DNA of 64,000 bases from Sphingomonas rubra (lineage in GTDB: Bacteria; Pseudomonadota; Alphaproteobacteria; Sphingomonadales; Sphingomonadaceae). The notes under the pieces were generated by a model. That model made no database searches and was not told where the DNA came from. It was given only the letters and a program-made list of their open reading frames with translations. The stretch spans positions 62,001 through 126,000 of the forward strand of contig NZ_FOXP01000001.1 in NCBI RefSeq assembly GCF_900115745.1, read 5' to 3'. The translations under genes and the position numbers were made by a program. How positions within the stretch are numbered: position 1 is the stretch's first letter; each line of letters begins with the position of its first letter. Below, piece by piece: positions 1 to 7,237 of the stretch.

Positions 1-155
1 GGAACGTCGGCAACGATCGGCCGGACCGGCGCTTCCTTCAGCCGGACGATCCCGCGGCGACGCGCGCGCGGCTTTTCCTGGCGGCGGGAATCGGGCAGAT
101 CGTTCGCAACGGCCTTGCCATCATGGGTGTCGAGGCGGTCTCGGAGATGAACTGA
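1..155 (+). CDS. argS: Arginyl-tRNA synthetase, C-terminal end (5' truncated)
   Basis: The reading frame is open from base 3 of the window and stops at 153-155. It encodes the last 50 residues of a protein ending in an ILRNGL-like helix (GQIVRNGLAIMGVEAVSEM), which matches the anticodon-binding C-terminus of class I arginyl-tRNA synthetases. The enzyme charges tRNA-Arg in the cytoplasm. Its stop overlaps the ATG of the next gene by one base, so the SPOR-domain gene is probably co-transcribed and translationally coupled. The catalytic part lies outside the window, so the assignment rests on a short tail and on the usual argS-SPOR-nagZ order in alphaproteobacteria. Confidence 0.75.
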   Translation, partial: NVGNDRPDRRFLQPDDPAATRARLFLAAGIGQIVRNGLAIMGVEAVSEMN

Positions 156-892
156 TGGCCGACGAGATGGACCTGCGCGATCGGTACGCCGATGGGGGCG
201 ACCGGCTGCCCTGGCTGGAGACGGTCGAGCCCGACGAGCAGGAGGGTCGCGGGATCGGCCGGATCGTCGCGCTGGTGCTGCTCGGCGTGGTGGTGGTGGC
301 GGGCGTGGTGTTCGCCGCGATCATCCTGCAAAGGCCCGGCACGTCGGGCGACGGCGAGCTGATCGTGGCGCAGGCCGGCGACTACAAGGTCCGCCCGAAC
401 GAGCCCGGCGGCCTGAAAGTGGAGGGCGAGGGCGACAGCGCGATCGCGACCAGCGCCGGCAAGGACGCGGGCACCGGCGCGATCGACCTGCGCGCGGTGC
501 CCGAGGCGCCCGTTGCCGGTCAGCGTCCGCCGGCCGCAACGCCGACCGACGCTCCCGCCGGGCGCGTCGCCACGGCGGCGGTGCCGCAGGCGAGCGGCCG
601 GCTGGTCGCCGCCGCGCCGCTCACCGGATCGCGGCCGCCCGAGCAGGCGGCGAGCGGCGGCGGCAGCCTGGTGCAGCTGGGTGCTTATCCGAGCGAGGCG
701 GTCGCCAACGATGCCTGGAACCGGTATTCCAAGCGGTTCGGCTACATCGCCGCGCTTGACAAGCTGGTGCAGCCCGTCGCCCGTGGTGGCAAGACGCTGT
801 ACCGCTTGCGCGTCAACGCGGGCAGCGCGGCCCAGGCGGCGGATATCTGCGGCCGGCTGCGCGTCGCGGGCGAGACCTGCTTCATCGCCTGA
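155..892 (+). CDS. SPOR-domain membrane protein
   Basis: This 245-residue protein has a short acidic cytoplasmic start, one transmembrane helix at about residues 33-57 (VALVLLGVVVVAGVVFAAIIL), a long Ala/Pro/Gly-rich linker, and a C-terminal SPOR domain from about residue 168. SPOR domains bind denuded septal peptidoglycan in the periplasm, so the protein probably acts at the division septum. It sits between argS (one-base overlap) and nagZ, which also acts on cell-wall material. The SPOR call is from the overall pattern (VQLGAYPSEAVANDAW near the domain start). The exact partner is unknown. Confidence 0.8.
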   Translation: MADEMDLRDRYADGGDRLPWLETVEPDEQEGRGIGRIVALVLLGVVVVAGVVFAAIILQRPGTSGDGELIVAQAGDYKVRPNEPGGLKVEGEGDSAIATSAGKDAGTGAIDLRAVPEAPVAGQRPPAATPTDAPAGRVATAAVPQASGRLVAAAPLTGSRPPEQAASGGGSLVQLGAYPSEAVANDAWNRYSKRFGYIAALDKLVQPVARGGKTLYRLRVNAGSAAQAADICGRLRVAGETCFIA

Positions 893-945
893 TCTGATCG
901 CCTCCTGATCTGGCAGGGCTGGGCGGGCGGGAGTAGGAGCGCGGC

Positions 946-1953
946 ATGAAACCCGTCATCTTCGGTCTGTCCGGCCCCGTCCTCACGCCAGACGAGCGCG
1001 CCTTCTTCGCGGAGGCGGAGCCCGCCGGCTACATCCTGTTCGGGCGCAACGTGGAGAGCCGCGGGCAGGTGCGGGCGCTGACCGATGCGCTGCGCGAGCT
1101 GGCGGGGCGCGACGATCTCGCCATCCTGATCGACCAGGAAGGCGGCCCGGTGGCGCGGATGCGACCGCCCGAATGGCCCGCCTTTCCCGCCGGGCCGGTG
1201 TTCGACGCCGCCTACGAGGTCGCGCCGATGACCGCGATCCAGGCGATGCGCGCCAACGGGGAGGCGCTGGGCCTGATGCTGTCGGAGGCGGGCGTCACCG
1301 TCGATTGCGCGCCGCTGCTGGACGTGGCGCAGCCGGAGACAACGCCGGCGATCGCCACCCGCGCCTATGGCCGCGAGCCGATGCGCGTCGCGGCGCTGGG
1401 GCGGGCGATGCTGGAGGGGCTGGCGCTGGGCGGAGTGGTCGGGGTGGTCAAGCACATGCCGGGACACGGGCGGGCGCTCGTCGATTCGCACCATCTGCTG
1501 CCCAGGGTGACGGCGCCCGCCGCGGCGCTGGAGGACGATCTCGCCCCGTTCCGCGCGCTGCGCCACGCGAGCATGGGCATGACCTCGCACATCGTGTTCG
1601 AGGCGTGGGACGCCGAGCGCCCGGCGACGCTGTCGCCGACGGTGATCGGCGAGGTGATCCGCGGCGCGATCGGCTTTGACGGGCTGCTGATGACCGACGA
1701 TATCGACATGAAGGCGCTGTCCGGCAGTGCCGCCGACAAGGCGGCGAGCGCGATTGGAGCGGGATGCGACCTGGTGCTCGATTGCTGGGCGCGGATGGAC
1801 GAGATGGTCGCGATCGTCGATCGGCTGGACGAGATCGCGCCCGCCTCCCGCGCGCGGCTCGACCGGGCGATGGCGGCGCGGGCGATGCCCGTCGGCGATC
1901 TGGCCGAGTGTATCGCGCGCCGCGACGCGCTGCTCGCTGCCGCGACGGCGTAG
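946..1953 (+). CDS. nagZ: Beta-N-acetylhexosaminidase (NagZ, GH3)
   Basis: This 335-residue cytosolic enzyme releases GlcNAc from anhydro-muropeptides during peptidoglycan recycling. The family signature KHMPGHGRA is at residues 169-177, with the catalytic-loop histidine at 174, and a MTDDIDM segment near residue 249 carries the nucleophilic aspartate region. IDQEGGPVARM near residue 62 is also typical. The length fits the single-domain bacterial NagZ group. In many alphaproteobacteria scpA and scpB follow nagZ, but here tatA starts 71 bases downstream. Confidence 0.93.
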   Translation: MKPVIFGLSGPVLTPDERAFFAEAEPAGYILFGRNVESRGQVRALTDALRELAGRDDLAILIDQEGGPVARMRPPEWPAFPAGPVFDAAYEVAPMTAIQAMRANGEALGLMLSEAGVTVDCAPLLDVAQPETTPAIATRAYGREPMRVAALGRAMLEGLALGGVVGVVKHMPGHGRALVDSHHLLPRVTAPAAALEDDLAPFRALRHASMGMTSHIVFEAWDAERPATLSPTVIGEVIRGAIGFDGLLMTDDIDMKALSGSAADKAASAIGAGCDLVLDCWARMDEMVAIVDRLDEIAPASRARLDRAMAARAMPVGDLAECIARRDALLAAATA

Positions 1954-2024
1954 AAACGCCGGTTCGGCTGGCAAAGTCGCGCGACAACGACTAGGTTCGA
2001 CGCCACACACCAGGAGTTAGCGCC

Positions 2025-2267
2025 ATGGGCAGCTTCAGCCCGATCCACCTGCTCGTCCTCGCCGTCGTCGCCATCCTGCTGCTCGGCGGCGGACGTTTCT
2101 CCAACCTGATGGGCGACGTCGCCAAGGGCGTGAAGAACTTCAAGAAGGGCATGGCCGAGCAGGACGACGACGTGCCGGCCAAGCGGATCGAATCGCAGAA
2201 CAAGGCCGAGTCCGCGTTCGACCGCGACGGCAACCGCACGCGCGACGGCGTGCGCGACGAGCGCTGA
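2025..2267 (+). CDS. tatA: Sec-independent translocase subunit TatA
   Basis: This 80-residue protein has an N-terminal transmembrane helix (IHLLVLAVVAILLLGGGRF, residues 7-25), the amphipathic stretch LMGDVAKGVKNFKKGMA, and a charged tail, the standard TatA architecture. TatA oligomers form the passage for folded twin-arginine substrates through the inner membrane. An AGGAG ribosome binding site lies just before the ATG. It is first in a compact tatABC operon. The binding protein at 52962-54212 and other exported proteins here are possible clients. Confidence 0.95.
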   Translation: MGSFSPIHLLVLAVVAILLLGGGRFSNLMGDVAKGVKNFKKGMAEQDDDVPAKRIESQNKAESAFDRDGNRTRDGVRDER

Positions 2268-2290
2268 TCCGTTTCCGCTGAGCTGGCGCC

Positions 2291-2686
2291 GTGTTCGGAG
2301 TCGATTCGTCTGAGTTTCTGCTGATCGCCCTGGTGGCGCTGGTAGTGATCGGTCCCAAGGACCTGCCCAAGGCGATGCGCGTGGTCGGCTACTGGGTCGG
2401 TCGCGCGCGCGGCGTCGCGCGCCAGTTCCGCTCCGGCTTCGACGCCATGGTGCGCGAGGCGGAGCTGGAGGAGATGGAGAAGAAATGGGCGGCGGAGAAT
2501 GAGCGGATCATGCGCGAGCATCCGCAGCCCACCGCCGACGCTGCGCCGTACGGCGATGCGGCGGCGACGGCGCCCGAGATGACGGAAGCCGAGAAAGCCG
2601 TGACGGTGGAGCGGCCGGAAGTGGCGCCCGCGGCGGATGATGAGGCCGCGCGGCCTGCGGGCCGGACCGAGGGGGCCTCCTCGTGA
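2291..2686 (+). CDS. tatB: Sec-independent translocase subunit TatB
   Basis: This 131-residue protein starts with GTG. It has the conserved TatB start: a membrane helix with glutamate before it (SSEFLLIALVALVVIGPKDLP, residues 6-26), then a long amphipathic helix (AMVREAELEEMEKKW) and a disordered acidic tail. TatB and TatC form the receptor complex for twin-arginine signal peptides. The stop overlaps the tatC start (GTGA), indicating translational coupling. Confidence 0.93.
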   Translation: MFGVDSSEFLLIALVALVVIGPKDLPKAMRVVGYWVGRARGVARQFRSGFDAMVREAELEEMEKKWAAENERIMREHPQPTADAAPYGDAAATAPEMTEAEKAVTVERPEVAPAADDEAARPAGRTEGASS

Positions 2687-3444
2687 GCGAGATCGACGAC
2701 AGCCGGGCGCCTCTGCTCGACCACCTGATCGAACTTCGCCGTCGATTGCTGTACTGCATCCTCGCGGTCGCGGCGGCGTTCGCGGTATGCTTCTATTTCT
2801 CGGAAGCGATTTTCGGCTTCCTGGTCCAGCCGCTGTTGAGGGCGGGCCAGGGGACGCTGATCTACACCGAAATCTTCGAGGCCTTCTTCGTTCAGGTGAA
2901 GGTGGGGTTCTTCGCGGCGATGATGGTGTCCTTCCCGGTCATCGCCAACCAATTGTGGCAGTTCGTCGCGCCTGGCCTGTACCGCAAGGAGAAGCGGGCG
3001 CTGCTGCCGTTCCTGCTGGCGACGCCGGTATTGTTCCTGATGGGCGCGGCGATGGCGTATTTCGTTGCCATCCCGATGGCACTGCACTTCCTGCTCGGTT
3101 TCGACGGCATCGTCGGCGGGGTGCGACGCGAGGCGTTGCCGGCGGTCGGCAACTACCTGTCGTTCATCATGCAATTCCTGTTCGGTTTCGGGTTGTCGTT
3201 CCTCCTGCCGGTCCTGCTGATGCTGCTGGAACGCGCCGGAATCGTGACACGTCAGCAGTTGATCTCCGCCAGGCGCTACGCGATCGTGGGTGCCACGGCG
3301 ATCGCCGCCGTGCTCACCCCTCCGGATCTGATGAGCCAGATCCTGCTCGCCGTCCCACTCGTCATCCTTTACGAACTCGCGATCATCGGCATCTGGTTTA
3401 CCGAACGCCGCCGCGCGCGCGAGAAGGTGATCGAGGAAGCTTGA
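2683..3444 (+). CDS. tatC: Sec-independent translocase subunit TatC
   Basis: This 253-residue polytopic inner-membrane protein has about six transmembrane helices and the TatC hallmarks: HLIELRRRL near the N-terminus, FFAAMMVSFPVIANQLWQFVAPGLY in the middle, and a closing helix before a basic tail. It recognises the twin-arginine motif together with TatB. The GTG start overlaps tatB by four bases. It closes the tat operon and is followed by a strong inverted repeat at 3453-3482. Confidence 0.96.
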   Translation: MSEIDDSRAPLLDHLIELRRRLLYCILAVAAAFAVCFYFSEAIFGFLVQPLLRAGQGTLIYTEIFEAFFVQVKVGFFAAMMVSFPVIANQLWQFVAPGLYRKEKRALLPFLLATPVLFLMGAAMAYFVAIPMALHFLLGFDGIVGGVRREALPAVGNYLSFIMQFLFGFGLSFLLPVLLMLLERAGIVTRQQLISARRYAIVGATAIAAVLTPPDLMSQILLAVPLVILYELAIIGIWFTERRRAREKVIEEA

Positions 3445-3452
3445 TTGCCAGT

Positions 3453-3482
3453 GCGGAGTGACGGGGTGACCGTCACCTCCGC
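3453..3482 (+). terminator. Hairpin after tatC, putative terminator
   Basis: GCGGAGTGACGG and CCGTCACCTCCGC form a 12-bp stem with one bulged base and a GGTGA loop, starting 9 bases after the tatC stop. No U-run follows, so it is either a weak intrinsic terminator or an RNA 3'-end stabiliser. Confidence 0.5.
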
Positions 3483-3683
3483 GGGGCGCCGCCGGCGGGG
3501 TGGGATCGATGTCACGTCGCCTCAATCCAAGATCGTCGCGATTAGATGGTCGTGAGCGCTGTCCGATGCACGATAGCCGCTTGGGCTAAGCGAAGGTGAA
3601 GCAGCTATCGCAGCGTCAGTGCTCTTGTCACACGCTTCTACTTCGATGCCAGCATAGAAGCGCGCTATACTCCGGATGCGCGA

Positions 3684-3716
3684 ACGGGCGCCCGCGTCGA
3701 ATACGCGGGCGCCCGT
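3684..3716 (-). terminator. Perfect 13-bp hairpin after the entericidin-like gene
   Basis: The arms ACGGGCGCCCGCG and CGCGGGCGCCCGT pair perfectly around the 7-base loop TCGAATA. The hairpin lies 19 bases past the stop of the minus-strand lipoprotein gene. The T-tract on the minus strand is minimal (TT), so termination efficiency is uncertain. Confidence 0.55.
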
Positions 3717-3735
3717 CCTGTCGTGATCGCCGGGC

Positions 3736-3870
3736 TTACTTGGCGCCGTCGGCGGCATTGGCGACGGCATTGCCGGCCGAGCTGACGTCGCGACCCGCAC
3801 CTTCGACGGTGTTACATGCCGACACGAGCAGTGCCGTTGCCGCGATGGCGAGACCAACGAGATTACGCAT
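3736..3870 (-). CDS. Entericidin-like small lipoprotein
   Basis: This 44-residue protein has a lipoprotein signal peptide ending in the lipobox LVSAC (Cys18), followed by NTVEGAGRDVSSAGNAVANA, the entericidin A/B family pattern. After processing it would be a tiny amphipathic lipoprotein in the envelope. A strong AGGAGG ribosome binding site is 7 bases upstream of the ATG, which decides the start. In enterobacteria, entericidin B is made under stationary-phase control. Here a one-mismatch EcfG-type promoter (3909-3933) and the small-RNA promoter (4084-4108) both lie upstream, suggesting general-stress control. Confidence 0.85.
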   Translation of the reverse strand: MRNLVGLAIAATALLVSACNTVEGAGRDVSSAGNAVANAADGAK

Positions 3871-3908
3871 GAGATACCTCCTGAACAGGCTTGAATGCCG
3901 CAGGTGGC

Positions 3909-3933
3909 AATGATCGTCCGCGGGGTTCGTTCC
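3909..3933 (-). promoter_or_regulatory. Putative EcfG-type promoter of the entericidin-like gene
   Basis: Read on the minus strand it is GGAAC, 16 bases, CATT. The alphaproteobacterial EcfG consensus is GGAAC-N16/17-CGTT, so the -35 is perfect and the -10 has one mismatch. It is 38 bases upstream of the ATG. Confidence 0.5.
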
Positions 3934-3972
3934 ACGCGCGGTACGATCCGGTGCTCTGAGTAGGTGGTAACG

Positions 3973-4077
3973 GAAGAGATTAAGGCCCGAAAGCGTCACC
4001 GGGGGGGAGGGGTAGACGCTTCCGGGCCTATGTCGTGGATCGCGATAAGCGGGGGGGGCGTAAGGTCGCGATCCGCT
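3973..4077 (-). ncRNA. Candidate small RNA with two C-rich-loop hairpins
   Basis: Starting just downstream of a perfect EcfG-type promoter, the minus strand can fold into two strong hairpins in tandem. The first pairs GGATCGCGA with TCGCGATCC (4037-4045 with 4066-4074) and shows a loop with eight consecutive C. The second has a 15-bp stem with one mismatch (3983-3997 with 4015-4029) and a loop with CCCCTCCCCCCC. It is followed by TTAATCTCTT. Paired C-rich loops that can bind Shine-Dalgarno sequences are typical of the alphaproteobacterial CcsR and cuckoo (ar14) small RNAs. No open reading frame of note is present. The region could instead be a long leader of the lipoprotein gene. Confidence 0.6.
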
Positions 4078-4083
4078 ATGCAT

Positions 4084-4108
4084 AACCAGCAATGAGCGGC
4101 CGGGTTCC
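4084..4108 (-). promoter_or_regulatory. EcfG-type promoter of the candidate small RNA
   Basis: The minus strand reads GGAAC, 16 bases, GGTT, matching GGAAC-N16/17-(N)GTT. The predicted transcription start, about 7 bases on, falls 3 bases before the first hairpin of the candidate small RNA. Confidence 0.65.
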
Positions 4109-4141
4109 GCGCGGGGGCGGGCTTCCCGGAAATAATTCTCG

Positions 4142-5728
4142 TCAGTCGCGGCCGATCACGGCAACGGCGATCTCGTAGGCGCCGGTGAGCGGATCGTGGT
4201 GCAGCTTGGAGCGCAGCTGGCGCGACAGGCCTTCCATGACGCGGCCGTAGCGGGTGCCGGCGAGGTCCCTCAGCGTGTCGCCGTCGACCAGCGCGCGGGA
4301 AACGACGCGCAGCACGGCACGGGTATCGGTGTCGGCGGGCTTCACCGACACGCGGATCTGCGCGGCGGGATCGCAGCCGGCGGCGAGCTCGATCGCCTCC
4401 GTCACTAGGAAGGCGACGGCGACCGCCACGTCCTGGTTGACCAGGAACGGATCGACGTCGAGCGTCAGGCCGATCATGTGCTGCTGTTCGGAGGCGGTGG
4501 CGCGCAGGTTGGAGGCGAGTTCGCCGATCAGCGTGCGCAGATTAAGGCCGCGATGCTCCTCCAGCTCGGCGAAATGATGGCGGTGGACGACCGCCAGCGC
4601 GTCGACCCGGCGCTGGATCGAGGCATAGGCCGCGGTCGCATCGGCGGAGCGCGCGCCGCGCGCGTGGAAGTTGATGAGACTGGAGATGACCTGAAGGTTG
4701 TTCTTGACGCGGTGATGGACCTCGCGCGTCAGCTTGGTCTGCCGACGCAGGCCTTCCTCCAGCCCCTCCTCGTGATCGGCGACGGTGCGCGACAGGGTCC
4801 GGAACGTATCGGCGAGGTCGCTGATCTCCTGCGTGGGCAGCATCCAGCCGCGCGGATCGATGACGGTGCCGGGCGTATAGGCGGCAACGCCCGCGCGAAG
4901 CCGCCGCAACGGCCGCAGCAGCAGCCGATCCACGACCAGCCAGGCGATGCCCGCGGCGGCCGCCCACATCAGCAGCGGCAGCAGCAGCGCGATGACCAGC
5001 GACGAGGTGATCGGCGCGCTGCGCACGCTGGTCTGCAGGCGCAAGTCGGCGATACCGAGCGGCGTCTCCATCGTCTCCAGCCGCTGGAACACGCCGCCCG
5101 CCGGCGCCGGCTCGAGCGGCAGCGCCTCGCCGTCGACGATCAGCGCGCTGGCGAAGCTCGTCGCGCGGCTGGTCGGCTGACCCAGGCGGCGCAGCACGTC
5201 GCGCGGGAAGAAGGCACGCGCCGACACGTCGTCGCGCGCGCCCTCGACACTGAGCACGACGCCGCGGGCGGGGAGGATGTCGGCGCCGAAGGCAGTGCCG
5301 TCGGGCAGGCCGTCCGTGGCGGGCAGGCGCGTGCCGCACAGCAGGCGACCGTCACGACCGGCAATTTCGAACCGGGCGCCGGCGGAGGCCTGTTGCGCGA
5401 ACACGCCCTGGGCGCGCGCGCAGCTCGCCGCGTCGGTGGGGTCGATGCCGAGCGCGTTCACCGCGACGCGCAGCGCCGTCATGTCGCCGACCAACTCGAT
5501 CGCGATCGCGCGTCCGCTCTCGGCGGCGGCGATGCGCAGCCGGGCGCGCGCCTCGGCATCGGCGAGGCGGCTGGTCTGGAGCGTCGCAAATACGGCGATC
5601 AGCGCCAACGGCAGCAGCGCGGCGCTGAGGATCAGGAACAGCTTGGCGCCCGTCGGCCAGCGCGCGATGCGGCTGCTCCGCGGGAGCGGCGCGTCGTCGG
5701 GCTGGGGCGCGGGATCGATGTCGCTCAT
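4142..5728 (-). CDS. phyP: HisKA_2 sensor kinase/phosphatase of the general stress response (PhyP-like)
   Basis: This 528-residue inner-membrane protein has TM1 at about 28-50, an extracytoplasmic sensor region, TM2 at about 240-267, a HAMP-like linker, and a HisKA_2 dimerisation box EVHHRVKNNLQVISSL with the HRxxN motif (H339, N343). The ATPase domain looks degenerate: the N-box reads LVTEAIELA, without the usual asparagine, and no DxGxG is visible. In sphingomonads the equivalent gene beside nepR, phyP, acts mainly to remove phosphate from PhyR, which fits a poor ATPase domain. It starts 11 bases after nepR, in the same operon. Other HRxxN kinases elsewhere would then supply phosphate. Confidence 0.75.
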   Translation of the reverse strand: MSDIDPAPQPDDAPLPRSSRIARWPTGAKLFLILSAALLPLALIAVFATLQTSRLADAEARARLRIAAAESGRAIAIELVGDMTALRVAVNALGIDPTDAASCARAQGVFAQQASAGARFEIAGRDGRLLCGTRLPATDGLPDGTAFGADILPARGVVLSVEGARDDVSARAFFPRDVLRRLGQPTSRATSFASALIVDGEALPLEPAPAGGVFQRLETMETPLGIADLRLQTSVRSAPITSSLVIALLLPLLMWAAAAGIAWLVVDRLLLRPLRRLRAGVAAYTPGTVIDPRGWMLPTQEISDLADTFRTLSRTVADHEEGLEEGLRRQTKLTREVHHRVKNNLQVISSLINFHARGARSADATAAYASIQRRVDALAVVHRHHFAELEEHRGLNLRTLIGELASNLRATASEQQHMIGLTLDVDPFLVNQDVAVAVAFLVTEAIELAAGCDPAAQIRVSVKPADTDTRAVLRVVSRALVDGDTLRDLAGTRYGRVMEGLSRQLRSKLHHDPLTGAYEIAVAVIGRD

Positions 5729-5739
5729 CGATCCGCCGG

Positions 5740-5898
5740 TCAGGATAGCTTGCCGAGCAGATCCAGCAGGTCGTCCGGCACCTTCTCCTCCACGGTACGC
5801 TGATATACCGAGCGAAGCGCCGATCCCATCTCGCGATCGGACCCCAGTTCCGGCGCGGTATCCAGCGAAGGCGCCGTTTTCTTCTTATCTTGACCCAA
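5740..5898 (-). CDS. nepR: NepR anti-sigma factor
   Basis: This is a 52-residue protein from a TTG start. The C-terminal core LRSVYQRTVEEKVPDDLLDLL (residues 29-49, with MGSA just before) is the NepR helix pair that binds EcfG or, after activation, the sigma-like domain of PhyR. A stop lies 17 codons upstream in the frame and no ATG or GTG is available before the core. The TTG is preceded by AGGGGGA at 10 bases, so it is the best start. It is divergent from phyR and first in an operon with the kinase. Confidence 0.85.
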   Translation of the reverse strand: MGQDKKKTAPSLDTAPELGSDREMGSALRSVYQRTVEEKVPDDLLDLLGKLS

Positions 5899-5985
5899 CC
5901 CGAAAAAATCCCCCTGGGGACGCCCGGCGGAGAAGGCCGGACGACCGGTGCCTCATCTCCAGGCACGGCTTCAACAAGGGGCGGA

Positions 5986-6010
5986 AACTAATCGGCGCTT
6001 CGTTGGTTCC
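5986..6010 (-). promoter_or_regulatory. EcfG-type promoter of nepR-phyP
   Basis: The minus strand reads GGAAC, 16 bases, AGTT, in the 285-base gap between nepR and phyR. It implies that EcfG activates its own anti-sigma factor, the negative feedback known in other alphaproteobacteria. The predicted start leaves a leader of about 80 bases. Confidence 0.7.
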
Positions 6011-6183
6011 GACCCTTGCACGAAAAAGCAGATCGCCGTGCACGGGGGGCTTCCATGCGGTGTTCCGCATTGCATCGGCGCCGTCCCGCGCACAGATGGG
6101 CTGGACGTTCACCCCTTCAACCGCCGCGACGACCCGTCGTCGCGGGTCGGCCAAACAAGTTCTCCAGGGAGTTTTCACCGCCC

Positions 6184-6984
6184 ATGTCGCTCGGACAGCA
6201 ACTCGCCCCGCACCTTCCTTTCCTGCGGCGCTACGGCCGGGCCCTGACCGGCAGCCAGACGCACGGCGACCGTTACGTGCGTGCCACGCTGGAGGCGATC
6301 GTCGCGGCGCCCGACCAGTTCCCGCGCGACGTGGAGCCGCGGCTGGGTCTCTACCGGATGTTCCAGGGCATCTGGAATTCGGCCAATTACGACGAGATGG
6401 AGGACCATCTCGGCAGCGAGTTGGACGGGGCGGAAGCGGTGACGCGCGCGCGCCTCGCTCGGATGACGCCGCTGTCGCGCCAGGCGCTGCTGCTCACCGC
6501 GATGGAGGGCTTCACCCCGGAGGACGCGGCCTATCTGATCGACACGGACGCGAGCGAGGTCGAGCGGCTGGTGGCGGAGGCGCTGTCGGAGATCGAGAAC
6601 CAGACGCGCGCGCGCGTGCTCATCATCGAGGACGAGCCGATCATCGCGATGGATATCGAGGCGATCGTCCGCGACTTGGGCCACGACGTGACCGGCGTGG
6701 CGGTGACGCGCGACGAGGCGGTGGGCCTGGCGATGGAGGACCGACCGGGTCTGGTACTGGCGGACATCCAGCTTGCCGACGACAGTTCGGGCATCGACGC
6801 GGTCAAGGATATCCTGGCCGAGTTCGAGGTGCCGGTGATCTTTATCACCGCCTTCCCGGAGCGGCTGCTGACCGGCGAGCGGCCTGAGCCGACGTTCCTC
6901 ATCACCAAGCCGTTCCAGCGGTCCACGGTGAAGGCGGCGATCAGCCAGGCGCTGTTCTTCGACCAGAACACCGCGCCCGAGTGA
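6184..6984 (+). CDS. phyR: PhyR anti-anti-sigma response regulator
   Basis: This 266-residue protein joins an N-terminal sigma-like domain (about 1-130, ECF sigma2 and sigma4-like) to a C-terminal receiver domain (144-260). Acidic residues ED at 149-150, the phospho-acceptor D194 in VLADIQ, and K242 in LITKPF form the receiver pocket. The segment FPERLLTGERPEP is the FAT-GUY-type variant found in PhyR. When phosphorylated, PhyR sequesters NepR and frees EcfG. No GGAAC-type promoter is visible just upstream on this strand. The 45-residue membrane protein and ecfG follow. Confidence 0.96.
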   Translation: MSLGQQLAPHLPFLRRYGRALTGSQTHGDRYVRATLEAIVAAPDQFPRDVEPRLGLYRMFQGIWNSANYDEMEDHLGSELDGAEAVTRARLARMTPLSRQALLLTAMEGFTPEDAAYLIDTDASEVERLVAEALSEIENQTRARVLIIEDEPIIAMDIEAIVRDLGHDVTGVAVTRDEAVGLAMEDRPGLVLADIQLADDSSGIDAVKDILAEFEVPVIFITAFPERLLTGERPEPTFLITKPFQRSTVKAAISQALFFDQNTAPE

Positions 6985-7046
6985 TTTCACTCGCGGCGAT
7001 GACAAAGGTTACGGACCTAAAACGATTTTCGGGGGTTTGAAGAGCC

Positions 7047-7184
7047 ATGGCTGATCCGAACGACCGCATCGAACTCAACACCGACGAGGCTCGCGCCGGA
7101 TCGACGCCGCATATGACGCGGTACATCCTGCCCATCTCGCTGGTGCTCATCATCGTGATCTTCGCGGTCATGGTCTTGCGCTGA
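7047..7184 (+). CDS. Small single-span membrane protein between phyR and ecfG
   Basis: This 45-residue protein has 23 polar residues (MADPNDRIELNTDEARAG...) and then one hydrophobic helix at about 27-44 (ILPISLVLIIVIFAVMVL), a tail-anchored-like layout. The ATG is close to GAAGAG and has no better rival. It lies 62 bases after phyR and 92 before ecfG, so it may belong to the stress locus. I do not recognise a family. An imperfect EcfG element, GGACC-N17-GTT (7013-7037), would start transcription almost at the ATG and is doubtful. Confidence 0.7.
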   Translation: MADPNDRIELNTDEARAGSTPHMTRYILPISLVLIIVIFAVMVLR

Positions 7185-7237
7185 GGCGATTTCCTGAACC
7201 ACGTGATGGAAAAGGGGCGGATCGCTCCTAGATATTG

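Noticed and set aside
4478..5803. Plus-strand open frame opposite the PhyP-like kinase
   Set aside because: Low-complexity Arg/Ala/Gly composition and no motifs; the minus-strand kinase explains the sequence.
7013..7037. GGACC-N17-GTT before the 45-residue membrane protein as an EcfG promoter
   Set aside because: The -35 has a mismatch at a key base and the predicted start is at the ATG itself, leaving no ribosome binding site in the transcript.
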